Positions 1 through 12,167 of a stretch of 64,000 nt of DNA are shown here, piece after piece; the first letter of the stretch is position 1, and the number at the start of each line of letters is the position of its first letter. The notes below the pieces were generated by a model. That model was not told the DNA's origin. It saw only the letters and a list, made by a program, of their open reading frames with translations, and ran no database searches. The translations under genes and the position numbers were made by a program. Origin of the DNA: Corbicula japonica (lineage: Eukaryota; Mollusca; Bivalvia; Venerida; Cyrenidae). The DNA lies in NCBI GenBank assembly GCA_038501625.1, contig JAZAYU010000005.1:13975484-14039483 (forward strand), in the 5' to 3' direction.

Positions 1-60
1 TTTGGTATAGATCCATAATCCCAAGTTCATATAATTATCCATTACTAAAAAATCAATACC

Positions 61-175
61 ATCATCATCAACACAGCAGCAGTATTTTCATATTCATATA
101 CTCCTTACACCAACTATCATCATCAACATTATGATGCATCGTCCTCATCATGACCACTATCATCAGCATCATTAT

Positions 176-206
<31 letters not shown>

Positions 207-215
207 AGCATCATT
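61..215. repeat. CAT/CAG trinucleotide microsatellite
   Basis: Imperfect CAT, CAA and CAG trinucleotides, purest at about 170-212 where a CAT run passes into a CAG run. The His/Gln-rich open frames over it are products of the repeat; there is no splice or start support for a protein. Confidence 0.85.
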
Positions 216-311
216 ACTATAACCACCTTTTTCTACATAATAATAAGCAGAAGCAGCATTATATTATCTTCTTATTATATCTTCAAACTCATTATCATGG
301 GAAAGGATATA

Positions 312-553
312 TTATCCCTTTCCTGGATATATACGCATTTTTACGCATGTGCGACCAGTGTAGATCCAGATCAGCCGGCACATCCGTGCCGTCTGATCAG
401 GATCTGCACTGGTCGCATTTTGGTCAGAAATAACCTAATGAATCAAAAAGCGAACAGTTTAGATCCTGATCAGACGGCACAGATGTGCCGGCTGATCTGG
501 ATCTAAACTGTTTGCCCTAGCAATAAAGGTCTATCTGTACAGGAAAGGGTTAA
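312..553. mobile_element. M-family MITE copy 1 (TTAA-type, piggyBac-like ends)
   Basis: Type description for the M family. The element is about 240 bp, starts CCCTTTCCT and ends AGGAAAGGG, normally between TTAA duplications (here the left one has decayed to TTAT). It is made of two internal palindromic halves, each carrying GATCCAGATCAG, GGCACATCCGTGCC and CTGATCAGGATC. TTAA targets with CCC termini are hallmarks of piggyBac elements. It has no coding capacity, so it is non-autonomous. The piggyBac assignment is inference from termini only. Confidence 0.8.
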
Positions 554-756
554 ATCTAATGGGTAACCAGTTTAGATAATGATCAGCCTGCACATCCATG
601 CAGTATCATCAGGATCCACACTGTTGACTTTTAGATTCATAAGATTATTTCTCACCAAGCAGGATTCAGTGTAGATCCAAATATGACTGCACAAAATGTG
701 TCAAATGATCTGACCAATAGTGATCAGTATAGATCCAGTTCAGATGGCACATCAGG

Positions 757-900
757 GCCCAAGATCATAAAACTAAGTTTTGAGATCAGTCTCAAATCTC
801 AAGGATCTGATTGGCTGAAATGGCGACTGGTCGCCATTTCAGCCAATCAGATCCTTGAGATTTGAGACTGATCTCCAGATTTAGTTTTATGATCTTGGGC
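757..900. mobile_element. H-family hairpin element copy 1
   Basis: Type description for the H family. One near-perfect palindrome: GCCCAAGATCATAAAACT at one end, its complement at the other, and GGCTGAAATGGCGACTGG / CGCCATTTCAGCC meeting at the centre with almost no loop. Each arm is about 70 bp. It has no coding capacity. Copies recur at least twelve times in the window with outer arms of type GATCATAAAACT or GGTTATAAAACT. Foldback MITE is the simplest label; superfamily unknown. Confidence 0.8.
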
Positions 901-960
901 ACAGAGCTGGCTGATCTGGATCTCTACTGTACACCTATGTGATTAAAGTCTTACATATGT

Positions 961-1082
961 GCCCAAGATCATAAAACTAAATCTAGAGACCAGTCTCAAA
1001 TCTCAACTGGTCGCCATTACAGCCAATCAGATGCTTGAGATTTGAGACTGGTCTCTAGATTTAATTTTATGATTTTTGGGCC
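961..1082. mobile_element. H-family hairpin element copy 2
   Basis: Palindrome of the GATCATAAAACT type with a slightly shorter centre. It ends 20 bp from the splice donor of the Schlafen-like exon at 1103-1267 (minus strand), on the intron side. Confidence 0.78.
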
Positions 1083-1102
1083 TTGACTTTTAATTCTCTC
1101 AC

Positions 1103-4100
1103 CTGAACCTGGCTTGCCTGCCTCCTGAAGTAACAGTTCCCCTCCTCATCTTCATGAACTGGGTGGATGTTTATTAATTTTCCACAGCCGTCCTTTCTAT
1201 TTAGGGGCTCGTCAGGATCCCAGGGGCGTATCTTGATCTCAATAATGTAATCCTCATTGGTTCTGCCCTGGATAATTATTAAAGAATTTATATTTGGGAA
1301 TAGGCATTCAACATTATTTGATTACTTGAGATCATTGCAACACATTATTGCAAACACAATTAATTTTTACCTGTAGAAGTATGCAAAGCTGTATATTTAT
1401 TAATTAACTTTGCTTTTACTCAAACTCATATCTAATAAAATTGTGTTAACCCTTTCCTCCATATACACACCTTTATTGCAAGGGCAAACAGTCGAGATCC
1501 AGATCAGCCAGCACATCCGTGCCGTCAGATCAGCATCTAAACTGTTCACTTTTTGATTCGTTATTTCTGACCAAAATGAGACCAGTGCAGATCCTGATCA
1601 GACGACATGGATGTGCCGGCTGATCTGGATTTATACTTGTTGCACATGCATAAAAATGTGTATATATGGAGGAAAGGGTTAATATATGACAATGGTCTTA
1701 CTGTATTATTTCTCATGAGTGCATCACGGTCACACCAACAGTAGTGAGAGTTGCGGACTTCGTGGTCACGTCCTGCAACGCCGGGATCTGGCACGTGCTT
1801 ACTACTAAAACAATTAGAAATAAGTGTCATAAAAAACAAATAAACATTATTATAATCATGAAAATTTGTAACAATACCAATTTTATTTCCCTGGAGGGAT
1901 GTGCTTCTGTTTTTTAGAATGTTGAATATATTGAAAAATTAAAAAATTAAATATTTAGTTCTAAACTGCGGTTACATGTATAAATGTCCAGCTATATTTT
2001 TTGTGTGAACATTTAACCCTTTTCTCCATGTATACAACTTTTTATGCATGTGCAACCAGTGTAGATCCGGATCAGTTGGCACGCTCATGCCGTCTGATCA
2101 GGATCTGCCCGTCTGATCAGGATCTGCACTGGTCGCATTTTGGTCAGAAATAACCCAACGAATAAAAATGCAAATAGTGCTGGCTGATCTGGATCTACAC
2201 TGTTAGCCTATGCAATAAAGGAGTGTCTATGGAGGAAAGGGTTAAACAAACACACAGGATCATTGTCAATTATCCTAGCTTGCTTATCTGCAATGTTTTA
2301 TTTTGATGTTGCCTTATACACTTTTCAGTTTTACTTACCCAATGAACTCACATAGGAAATTGTAGAAGGTGGCTTTATAATTTTCTTTTAGTTATAAAAA
2401 CTTTTATTCTCAAATTCAACTGATGCAGAGTAAATTAAACATTAAAAGAACATATATGAATTGGACAATAATATTATTTAGCAAAAACAGAAATTTCGAC
2501 TTAACCGACCAGTGCAGATCTTGATCAGATGGCACGGATGTGCCGGCTGATCTGGATCTACACTGTTCACCCATGCAATAAATGTGTATCTATGGAGGAA
2601 AGGGTTAAGCAATATGACACAGGGAATTTCAGCTGTAAATAAATTTGAACTATTTACTTCTCTGACATGCTGGCTTCTGCCTCCTCCTTGCTGTCATATA
2701 TTGGCACGAATTTCACTGAGTACCGATGCTGCTTGACGGGTGGCTTGTATCTTTCCATGAGGTCCACCAAACTCTGCAACACATGGTCTTTCTGAAATAG
2801 ATTCCCTTTTATTAAATTACGCTTAACTGCATCCACATGGCTTTTATCCCAAATAATTTATGAGCATCCATGCTTTCTGATTAGGTTCTACACTGTCTGG
2901 TTCTGGGTTGGAGGTTATAAAGCTGAGATTGGAAACCAGTCTCAAATCTCAAGCATCTGATTGGCTGAAATGGTGACTGGTCGCCATTTCAGCCAATCAG
3001 ATGCTTGAGATTTGAAACTGGTTTCCATGCTCAGTTTTATAACCTTGGGCACAGGTCAGAAATAAATTAGTAAATCTCAAAGCCACTAGGGTACATCCAG
3101 ATCAGTCTGCACTGATATGTGGATCTGCATATAAGTTGTTTCTGTACTGCAGTATAATGTAATTTTGCTGGCAAGAAAGTTTGAGCAAATGTTGAAAATG
3201 ACTATTTCATGCAGATGTAATTTCTCACAGTCAATTATTTTCTAAAAAAGAGTTGTCAAATACACAACATGTCAATCTTCTTACTAGTCCAGGCAGACCC
3301 CTTCTACAATTTCTTCTACAGTTTCTTCTGTGATTGAGTTAGCCATGTGTCAAAAACACATACTATTCCAGCATACACAAGCAACATCAAGAACACAACA
3401 ATCAGCATACAATGTACTTATCTGGTAGTCAGACAGTGAATGTCAGCACCGACGATCCAATTTCTATTTCTAAGAGTCTGTTTCGCCAAGATATGCTGTA
3501 CTTACCTAGCATTCCTTTTCTCCATGTATACACATCTGTGCCATTTTATCAGGATCTTTACTCTGCTTTAAGATTCATTAGGTAATTTCTGACCAAAAAG
3601 CTTAGATGTGCCAGCTGATCTGGATATATTCTGGTGGCACATTCAATAAAACACTTATATATGGAGTAAAGGGTCAAATGACTACACTCACCTGGTAGTC
3701 AGTCAGCTGTAGGCCTTTCACTACACCAGAGTCTATGACACCAAGGTACACTGTACCACCCTTGCCTGTATTCAAGAAGGCATTCAGGGTTCTGATAAAA
3801 TAACAGTGAATTAGAATTTTCTACAAATATTATCTGTGCACTTAAATAAAACTCCAGGAAAAAATTAAATTGTTTTTCATTTTGTAAAATTATTAACCCT
3901 TTCCTCCATATACACACCTTTAGGGCATGGGCAAATAGTGTAGATTCAGATCAGCTGGCACATCCATCTGATCAGGACCTATACTTTTCGCTATTTGATT
4001 TATTATGTTATTTCCGACCAAAAAGCAACCAGTGCAAATGCTGATCAGACAGATGTGCCAGCTGATCTGGATCTACACTGGTCACACACGCATAAAAATG

Positions 4101-4827
4101 TGTATATATGGAGGAAAGGGTTAAATTAACCCTTTCCTGGATATATACGCATTTTTACGCATGTGCGACCAGGTAGATCCAGATCAGCTGGCACATCCGT
4201 GCTGTCTGATCAGGATCTGCACTGGTCGCATTTTGGTCAGAAATAACCCAATGAATCAAGAAGCGAACAGTTTAGATCCTGATCAGACGGCACGGATGTG
4301 CCGGCTGATCTGGATCTAAACTGTTCGCCCTAGCAATAAAGGTGTGTCTGTACAGGAAAGGGTTAAATAACATAAACCATAATAAAACACAGGTTATGTA
4401 AAGTAATATTCTGCTGTAGAGGGTTAAAAATATTTTTTTATAAATTTTGTTACAAGTGTAAAGATTTTTCTTTGAAAGTTTATTCAGTGCAAAAGCCATC
4501 CCAATGAATTTAACCCTTAACTCCATAGATACACCTTTATTGCATGGGCGAACAGTTTAGATTCAGATACGGATCTAAACTGTTTGCTATTTTATTTGTT
4601 AGGTTATTTCTGACCAAAATGCCACCAGTGAAGATTCTGATCAGACGGCACGGATGTGCTGGCTGATCTGGATCTACACTGGTCGCACATGTGTAAAAAT
4701 GCGTTTATATGGAGGAAAGGGTTAAATTCCCGACAGAATTACCTTGATACAGCCCGTCTTGTTGCCTTATCTGTTCTGCTCTCTTGTGTCCATGGCGGCA
4801 GATTCTCAACACAGATGTTTCTGTGTC
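1103..4827 (-). CDS. Schlafen-like AlbA_2 domain protein (partial gene, five exons)
   Basis: Minus-strand exons in transcript order: 4743-4827, 3692-3791, 2658-2791, 1702-1801, 1103-1267. All have GT/AG boundaries and their phases join without a stop (phase 2, 0, 2, 0, 0 at successive exon ends). The second exon encodes RTLNAFLNTGKGGTVYLGV followed by DSGVVKGLQL, the classic Schlafen AlbA_2 core (nucleotide-binding-like fold). Exon 3 gives YKPPVKQHRYSVKFVPI, exon 4 RNSHYCWCDRDALMRNNT and exon 5 YIIEIKIRPWDPDEP then EDEEGNCYFRRQAS. These match what I recall of metazoan Schlafen-like proteins downstream of AlbA_2. Both ends are missing: exon 1 needs an upstream partner ending with one spare base (a possible 24-nt exon near 5006-5029 is unproven), and the last exon ends at a donor, so coding continues beyond 1103. 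Introns hold M and H elements. The family includes RNA-cleaving and antiviral members; function here is not known. Confidence 0.78.
1445..1682. mobile_element. M-family MITE copy 2
   Basis: Full element with TTAA at both ends (GTTAACCCTTTCC to GGAAAGGGTTAA). It lies in a Schlafen intron and stops 19 bp from the donor of exon 1702-1801. Confidence 0.85.
2013..2245. mobile_element. M-family MITE copy 3
   Basis: Full-length copy flanked by TTAA. A short internal duplication of CGTCTGATCAGGATCTGC lies in the left half, and part of the right half is deleted. Confidence 0.82.
2503..2608. mobile_element. M-family MITE copy 4 (right half only)
   Basis: Starts within the central GACCAGTGCAGATC motif and runs to GGAAAGGGTTAA; the left half is missing. 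It ends 49 bp from the donor of exon 2658-2791. Confidence 0.75.
2912..3050. mobile_element. H-family hairpin element copy 3
   Basis: Palindrome of the GGTTATAAAGCTGAG type, in the intron between Schlafen exons 2658-2791 and 3692-3791. Confidence 0.8.
3508..3677. mobile_element. M-family MITE copy 5 (degenerate)
   Basis: Shortened copy with CCTTTTCTCCATGTATACAC at the left and TGGAGTAAAGGG at the right. Its right end is 14 bp from the donor of Schlafen exon 3692-3791. Confidence 0.65.
3893..4124. mobile_element. M-family MITE copy 6
   Basis: Full copy with TTAA on both sides. The next copy follows directly, so the two sit head to tail across TTAAATTAA. Confidence 0.83.
4126..4366. mobile_element. 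M-family MITE copy 7
   Basis: Full copy flanked by TTAA and abutting copy 6. It is of the subtype with TTTCCTGGATATATACGC and AGCAATAAAGGTGTGTCTG, nearly the same as copy 1. Confidence 0.83.
4509..4725. mobile_element. M-family MITE copy 8
   Basis: TTAA-flanked copy with part of the left palindrome deleted. It ends 17 bp from the donor of Schlafen exon 4743-4827. Confidence 0.8.
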
Positions 4828-5335
4828 CTACAGGAAGCATTAAAGAAAATTTTATCACATTTTTGACTTAAAGGTGTCTTTAAAGTAACTTGCATATTTG
4901 CAACATTATTTAAATTTATCAATATTGTTTGGGGTACATAAATACTCTTTTGGCACTTTTCTACAAGGAAGAACATGGCAGTGCAGTTCATCACAAGCAT
5001 GTACTCACAGGTCTTAGATTCAGTCTTCCTTAGCAGAGATTTAAAAGGAATCCAGGGTCTGAATCATGATTTCCAGAAACAGGATATGTTTGTGCCAGTA
5101 TTAGGTTAGTTAGATGATAAATTCCAACTTTCTGGCCAAAACCCTCATGAAAATAAAATATTGTTGCCCAAAAAGGGGGTTTGAGCAACACCAAGTGAAT
5201 GCCCTGTGGATCAAACTCTGGGATCAGAAAATGCATGACAATAGGAAATACCTGGAGGTTCATCCATCTTATTATGATCTAACAAACTTGTAAATGTATT
5301 TATTAAAACAAAATTATCAGCAATATATAACTAGA
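4828..5335. other. No gene recognised
   Basis: AT-rich sequence upstream (on the minus strand) of the first recognised Schlafen exon. A weak exon-like AG...GT stretch lies near 5006-5029. Nothing else is supported. Confidence 0.4.
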
Positions 5336-6955
5336 TGTTTTTGAGAAAAACGCATGTCTCCCTCCTGTGCCCAGGCCCCTGAGACCTTGACCTTTGACCT
5401 ACTGATCACATAATCAATAGGGTTCTCCTACTCAATAAGGGCTATTACCCTATTTAGTTTGAATGCTCTGGGTCAAGCTGTACTCCAGTAATTGACCAGA
5501 TACGGTTTTTACTCTTCGGGGGCCCCTGTGACCTTGACCTTTGACCTACTGACCCCAAATCAATAGGGTTCTTCTAATCAAAAAGGGCTATCACCCCATG
5601 AAGTTTGAAGGCTCTGGGTCAAACGGTACTCCAGTTATTGAGCGGAAATGGTTTTTACTCTTCAGGCCCCTGTGACCTTGACATTTCACCTACTGACCCC
5701 CTAATCAATAGGGTTCTTCTACTCAATAATGGCTATCAACCTATGAAGTTTTAAGTCCCTGGGTCAAAGGGTACTCAAGTTATGGAGCAGAAACGGTTTT
5801 CACTCTTCCGACCCCTGTGACCTTGACCTTGACCTACTGACCCCAAAATCAATAGGGTTCTTCTATTCAATAAGGGCTATCACCCTATGAAATTTGAAGG
5901 CTCTGGGTCAAAGTGTACTCGAGTTATTGAGCAGAAACGGTTTTCACTCTTTGGGCCCCTGTGACCTTGACCTTTGACCTACTGACCCCAAAATCAATAG
6001 GGTTCTACTCAATAAGGGCTATCACCCTATGAAGTTTGAAGGCTCTGGGTCAAAGAGACTCGAATGATATAGCGGAAACGGTTTTCACTCTTCGGGTCAC
6101 TGTGACCTTGACCTTTGACCTACTGACCCCCTAATCAATAGGGTTCTTCTACTCAATAATGGCTATCAACCTATGAAGTTTGAAGTCCCTGGGTCAAAGG
6201 GTACTCAAGTTATGGAGCAGAAACGGTTTTCACTCTTCGGACCCCTGTGACCTTGACCTTGACCTACTGACCCCAAAATCAATAGGGTTCTTCTACTCAA
6301 TAAGGGCTATCACCCTATGAAATTTGAAGGCTCTGGGTCAAAGTGTACTCGAGTTATTGAGCAGAAACGGTTTTCACTCTTTGGGCCCCTGTGACCTTGA
6401 CCTTTGACCTACTGACCCCAAAATCAATAGGGTTCTTCTACTCAATAAGGGCTATCACCCAATGAAGTTTGAAGGCTCTGGGTCAAAGAGACTCGAATTA
6501 TATAGCGGAAACGGTTTTCACTCTTCGGGTCACTGTGACCTTGACCTTTGACCTACTGACTCCAAAATCAATAGGGTTCTTCTACTCAATAAGGGTTATT
6601 TTCACTCTTCGGGTCACTGTGACCTTGACCTTTGACCTACTGACCCCAAAATCAATAGGGTTCTTCTACTCAACAAGGGCTATCATCCTATGAAGTTTGA
6701 AGGCTCTGGGTCAAAGGGTACTCGAGTTTTTGAGCGGAAACGGTTTTCACTCTTTGGGTCACTGTGGCCTTGACCTTTGACCCCAAAATCAATAGGGTTC
6801 TTCTACTCAATAAGGGCTATCACCCTATGAAGTTTGAAGGCTCTGGGTCAAAGGGTACTCGAGTTATTGAGCGGAAACGAAGTGTGACAGACGGACAGGG
6901 CAAAAACAATATGTCTCCTCCAGAGGGGGGGGGGGGGGGGGGAGGAGACATAATC
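5336..6955. repeat. Mobile element with tandem ~145-bp core
   Basis: About eleven imperfect copies of a unit of about 145 bp containing TGTGACCTTGACCTTTGACC, CTACTGACCCCA, AATCAATAGGGTTCTTCTAC and GAAGTTTGAAGGCTCTGGG. Some copies are shortened (one starting near 6600). A unique 3' end follows with GACAGACGGACAGGGC, ATGTCTCCTCC and a G run at 6927-6942. The left end carries CGCATGTCTCCCTCC, roughly inverse to the right end. Such elements are common in bivalve genomes and resemble non-autonomous Helitron-type or pearl-type elements with central tandem repeats. That classification is inference. Confidence 0.75.
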
Positions 6956-7017
6956 AGTCTCCATCTGAGCCTTCAAAATTGGACAATGTGCTCCATACAG
7001 GGTTTTTCCACACAAAA

Positions 7018-7026
7018 ACTTATTTT
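7018..7026. repeat. Target-site duplication of outer MULE, left copy
   Basis: ACTTATTTT immediately precedes the left end of the element. The identical 9-mer is at 17568-17576. Nine base pairs is the standard Mutator-superfamily duplication length. Confidence 0.8.
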
Positions 7027-7200
7027 GGGTGCTGGTTAAAACGGCCTCACGTAAAAACGGCTCAAGTTAAAACGGCCTCATTTTGGTTAAAACGGCCTCA
7101 ATAATTGGTCAAAACGGCCTCACTTTTTTACTTTTGGTTAAAACGGCCGCACTTTTAGTCAAAACGGCCTCACTTTTAGTTAAAACGGCCTCAATTTTTG
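7027..7200. repeat. Left TIR of outer MULE, tandem AAAACGGCCTCA words
   Basis: Eight or so copies of (T)TAAAACGGCCTCA with short AT spacers. They pair with the complementary array at 17449-17567. Repeated subterminal motifs are known transposase binding sites in other families; that role here is inference. Confidence 0.85.
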
Positions 7201-9960
7201 GTTATCTCTTGATTCATCTCAGCCACATATGCAGTCTAGCGTTCAGCGATCCGATCATTGTACATGAAAGGTGATAATTAGAGAAATATTATATATCATT
7301 TGAAGTGCTGAATAAATACATCAATATATTAAATCTTTAACAATGCTTTTATTATTAGGAATCGCTGAGGAAATATATCAATATATTCAATATTTAACTA
7401 TGCTTCTATTATTATGATTATTGTAGAATGAATATATCAATACTATTAATAATATTTTGCAATGCTGTGATTTCAATGATGCCTATTTTATTTCAATGCA
7501 CGTGTCTCATTGAAAATTCCTAACAGAATACCTTATTTTTTTTAATTTTAGATCGCTGGTAGATCAACAACCGCCTGAGCACCACATACCAGACCAGCCA
7601 ACGACTTACGAGGTTGTAACACGTGGTTCCCAGAAGGGAAAGGACATTTTAGTGGCATCAGATGGATACAGCTATGTCGTGAAGGTAATATTAAACTTAA
7701 CAGTATGTGTAGTAAAATCCCACATACCCAGTAAAACCGTCTGTCAGTAATGATTAAACTTGCACGTTACTAGTTTAGAACGGTAACAATATATGAAATC
7801 CTACTTTTAATATGATATTACGAAAAAAAATCACTTAACTTGTTTTTCTTTATTGTTCAGTACCGACGTGCTACTACATGGAGGTGTACAGTGTGCAATA
7901 AGAGATTGGAATGTTCAGCTGTTGTGATTCAGAGAGGGGATGTTTTCACCAGTAACAAGGTCAAGCACGTCCATCCACCAGATCCAACGCGCGAGATGAA
8001 GGTCAAAGTTTCGGTTAAAGTAAGTATATATGTTTAATATTTGATAAATGAATATGAAATGACAATTATTTTATTGATCGGTTGACTTACAGTACTTTAA
8101 TAGTAAAAATCAATTATCTGATGTCTTTTCTTGCATAGGCTAAAGCAGTTGCAACTCGAGATACAGCAAGATCCGCCGCCACCATTGTGTCAGAGGCAAA
8201 AGAAGACATCGATTTGCTAACGGGGGTTGCCAACATCTGTCCAGACTAAATTGCACGTGCGGTGAATCACTTCAGACAAGACATGCGGCCTGAAGAGCCA
8301 AAAGACATGGAGTTTGAGGTATAGCATTAATTGCTCATTCTCTACCAAACTTTTCGATTCCAAAAACTTGTGTAATATATATTGTTTATGATGTAACTTC
8401 TATAGTATAACTCCGATAAATTCCATATAATATGATGCAAATATTATGTACTTACAGTTGGACAAGGCAGCCATGCCTCCAGCTTTTACCGCCGAGAGGT
8501 TGTTGTGGACGGCAGACGCCATCTGATCTTTGCGACGGACGAACAGCTGGACTTGCTGCGCCAGGCCAGAAGATGGTACATCGACGGTACCTTTCAGGTT
8601 AGTCATATTTATACGAATTACATTTTATTACTATATAACCCAGGTAGAGAATGCTAATTGAGTCACAAAGAATATCATTTGAACTGAACATTGACGAACA
8701 ATATTTTGTGTTTATGTTTTATATACATTGCAGGTAGTGAGATGACCTTTCAACCAGCTGCTTACCATTCATGCATTTGTTCGTCAGGGAGATTGCTCCA
8801 AGCAGATACCGCTGATTTTCATAGCAATGTCAGGACGGTCTACACTAGACTACGCCAGAGTATTTAAGGTATTAATAATTCTTTCTTTATTTGCGCAACG
8901 GTGACTTTTTTAGTATTTATGGTAGTACTTATTCTTCGCTGGTGAATACACTGAATTGACGATTTGCAATAGCATTATAATAATAAGAAGTATTATATGA
9001 TTTCTTTTGTCTATTTCAGGCCATCCATAGAGGGTTGGAGGAAGAAGAACAGGTTGAAGAGATTGTGGCCGACTTTGAGGCAGCCATCTGGAAGGCGGTC
9101 CGAGAGGTCTTCCCTGCTGTGACGATGAAGGGTTGTTTCTTTCATTGGGTACAAGCCTCATTTAGGAAAGTTCAGGTAATAGCCTTCTCTATTTTTGCTT
9201 GTAGAATTACACTTGTATAATTATAATCTTCCTATATTGTTTAGTATTTAAAGTTAAATAATTGTATTTTGAAAATCGTATTTAAAATTAATTTCATGAG
9301 TCACTTTTTGAAATGCATATTACCACTGAGTATATGCAACATGGAGGGACGCATGCTTTGGTAGGGATGTTGTTTGTTCTACCTTTCGAGCACATCGTCG
9401 ATACCTTCATTCATATGGAGGACTTCAACTCAGTGGATCGACTGCAACCATTGTTCGACTATGTAAGAAGGACATGGATTGAGTTGCCAGTTGAGTCGTG
9501 GTGCGTGTACGGCCAGTCAATCCGTACTAATAACGATGTTGAGGGTAATTATATTGATTTTCATTGCTATACAGCATACATCTTTAATATATATTGTTAT
9601 ATCTTTATAACGTTTTCATTATTATTTACTATGTAATTATTTTTTATTTTTAAATCATACTGGGTATTATACAGTATTGATTATATTTTTAGGATGGCAT
9701 TGGCGTCTGAACTTGAAGGGGGGAGTTGCACCAGCATTCTACAATCTGGTGAAGCTATTGCACAGAGGGTATCAAGTCAAATAGGCCACAAGTCATATAG
9801 GCCACAAGTCAAATAGGCCACAAAAAAGTCAAATGGGCCACAGGAAAAAGTCAAATAGGCCACACATGTTATTTTCCAAGTCAAATAGGCCACAAAAAAG
9901 TCAAATAGGCCACAAAAAAAGTCAAATAGGCCACAAAAAAGTCAAATAGGCCACAAATAT

Positions 9961-10637
9961 TTTTACATAAGAAAAACATTTTTTAGATATTTTTTTGAGT
10001 CGATGTAGTTAAGAAATGTTTAGATGTTAGTGAATGTTTAGATTGTGTTTTTCAATGTATAAAGGGTGTTAAAACAATCAACAATTTGGTCAGTGTAAGA
10101 TTTTAAGTGAGTAAAATGATTAACAACTAAGGATAAAATATCGGAACTTATGCTAAATAAAAACATCTTGTTTGTGTCTCGGATGCAAATCATATGGATG
10201 AAGGAGGTTATAACCTGCAATATTATTAATCTATAACAATTTATAAGAGGTTGCAATAACTCAATGTAAATGTTGTCACCTAATGTGATATTGTGATTCT
10301 GCAAAAGATGCATGTATTGATGTTAACTAGAAATTATTGTAAAAAAGGTAATAAAATATTAATACTTTTGTCAAGATGATAATAATTTTTTGAATAAAAG
10401 TTTTATTTGGAAGTTTTCAGTTCTGGGTTTACTTGAATGAAGTTGATCTCTGTAGTAAGTTTATATGACCTTGCATATTTTGAGAGTTTATTAATAATCG
10501 AATTTCATCAATTTACATTCAATATAAATTTGCCTTTCACCAGTCACTACTTTCAGGTAGTACTTGTAAGTCTAGTGTATATGTCAATTTACTGTGCACA
10601 GATAGTTTTTTTTATAAATTTACACAAGTTTTTTTAA
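9961..10637. other. Body of second-level element, no gene seen
   Basis: AT-rich DNA between its left word array and the TTAA-flanked insertion. Small open frames here have no family resemblance. Confidence 0.5.
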
Positions 10638-10703
10638 GGGCCTCCCACACTCCTCCCAATTCTATTCATCGGTAAAAAGAAAATTATCAAAATCTCAATA
10701 ACG

Positions 10704-12167
10704 CATACATGCCATATCCCCCGGCGGGGGGAAAAATCCCCCGGAATTTAGAGCCATCCCCTGGCCCCCCGGCGGGAGACGAAAATCCCCCGGAATTAAC
10801 AAAAGTTAAGAAAAACGGTATAAAAATGCATTTTTGTCGCTCTCATATCAGACATTTGTCTATACGCCGAATACACCGTTATGTATCTCGGACTCCTATC
10901 GGTTGTGTCAAAACGTTCCGAATTCGTCTAATTAGTGTCACCGAAAGGATTATCGATTATTTAGTGAGAATTGACACTTAACAGGATTGTTTATTGGATA
11001 ATTGATTGTTTGCATAGGTGTGAATGAAATCACAAGTATACCGTCTGTTTTATGTACAACTAGCGGAGTTGTCAAAGGATTGAAGGTTTTTTTATGATGT
11101 CCAAAATATGTGTGTATCCGGATAATGGGACACTTTCGGATACAAATTATTCGTCTTTTGACCAACAATTAATGTTTTGGCACGTTTGCAAATATTTTTT
11201 TTAATTACAAAGTAGGAAGAAATGACCAGTCAAGCTGATTCTTGCATCCTTGGAATAAAAATATAATAGCCATTGAAGCTGCAACATTTGATATATTCAA
11301 GGACAGATCCAGATGGACTTCAGTAGTGTTGCTCGGACACAATTTTTGGGCAGCAATATTTAATTTTCATGGGGATTTTGAACAGAAAATAGAAATTATA
11401 ATGTAAATACACAAAGACTTTTCTAAACAAACCCCCTTAGCATACTTAGAAAGATCCAGACTGATTCCTGGTCTGGTTTGACTGCAGAGACCATATGTTG
11501 AGCGTTCGAACTCAGCATCTGCAGCAAGTTAATAACATCCAAGTCCATGTTAATTAACTTAAATAATTGTTCTAACTGATGTTAGTCTGTGCTTTGCACA
11601 TCAGGCCCGTCCGGCTAGCTCAGTGGATAGAGCATCGGACTGTCAATCCAGGGGTCGTGAGTTCGATCCCCAGCCGAGGCGGGAAAAATTTCTCCGTGAC
11701 AATTGAACTCGGACATTGCGTCTGAGAGTCATTTGTCCCTCACCTCTGATTCAAGTGAGGAAGCAGTCAGTCGCTTGCGGAGAAATTGGTCAGTACTGGT
11801 TAGAGACCCAGGAACACCGGTTAGGTGGACTGACCGCCGGGATATAACCAGAAAGTGTTGAAACCAGGCGTTAAACCCCAAACAAACAAACAAACAAACA
11901 AAATTGCACATCAGAGTTTGTCGGACAGTTCATATAGTGTTTGTTTTATATAGTTTTATTATGTGCTGACACCCTGTTACAAAAAAACATAATAAAAATA
12001 TTGTTTAAATAAATGAGGATAAATATATTTAATATTGCATCTTAGTTTAGTTTCTAGTAAAATCCGTTTGTTTAGCCGTGTTAAAAAATCCCCTGGAATT
12101 ATATCGGAATCCCCTGGAATTTTGAACCAAATCCCCTGGAATGCTTTCCAGAAATATGGCATGTATG
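10704..12167. mobile_element. Third-level TIR element with ATCCCCyGGAATT words
   Basis: It sits in the left arm of the TTAA element. Termini CATACATGCCATAT and ATATGGCATGTATG are inverse, and ATAACG occurs directly outside each end (10698-10703, 12168-12173), a 6-bp duplication. Inside each end are three near copies of ATCCCC(C/T)(C/T)GGAATT (10728-10800 and 12087-12142), in the same orientation on both sides. The left part also has a GC-rich palindrome CCCCCGGCGGGGGG. No transposase was seen. Confidence 0.7.
11605..11903 (+). mobile_element. tRNA-derived SINE, full length
   Basis: tRNA-like head at 11605-11680 with box A-like TAGCTCAGTGGATAGAGC and box B-like GAGTTCGATCCC. A conserved body follows (TTTGTCCCTCACC, GACCGCCGGGATATAACC), then a CAAACAAA-type tail. 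Perfect 11-bp target duplications TTGCACATCAG lie at 11594-11604 and 11904-11914. The body is of a kind common in bivalve genomes. Pol III transcription from the internal promoter is expected from the family, not shown. Confidence 0.9.

Noticed and set aside
131..506. His/Gln-rich open frames
   Set aside because: They are translations of a CAT/CAG microsatellite running into a MITE.
5006..5029. Extra upstream Schlafen exon
   Set aside because: With the most obvious donor it would create a stop at the junction; with another donor it is open but only 24 nt, so not called.
6469..7039. Open frames in the tandem-core element
   Set aside because: They repeat the same peptide with the DNA unit and end at unit boundaries; non-coding repeat.
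11605..11680. A functional tRNA gene
   Set aside because: It is the head of a SINE with body, CAAA tail and target duplications.
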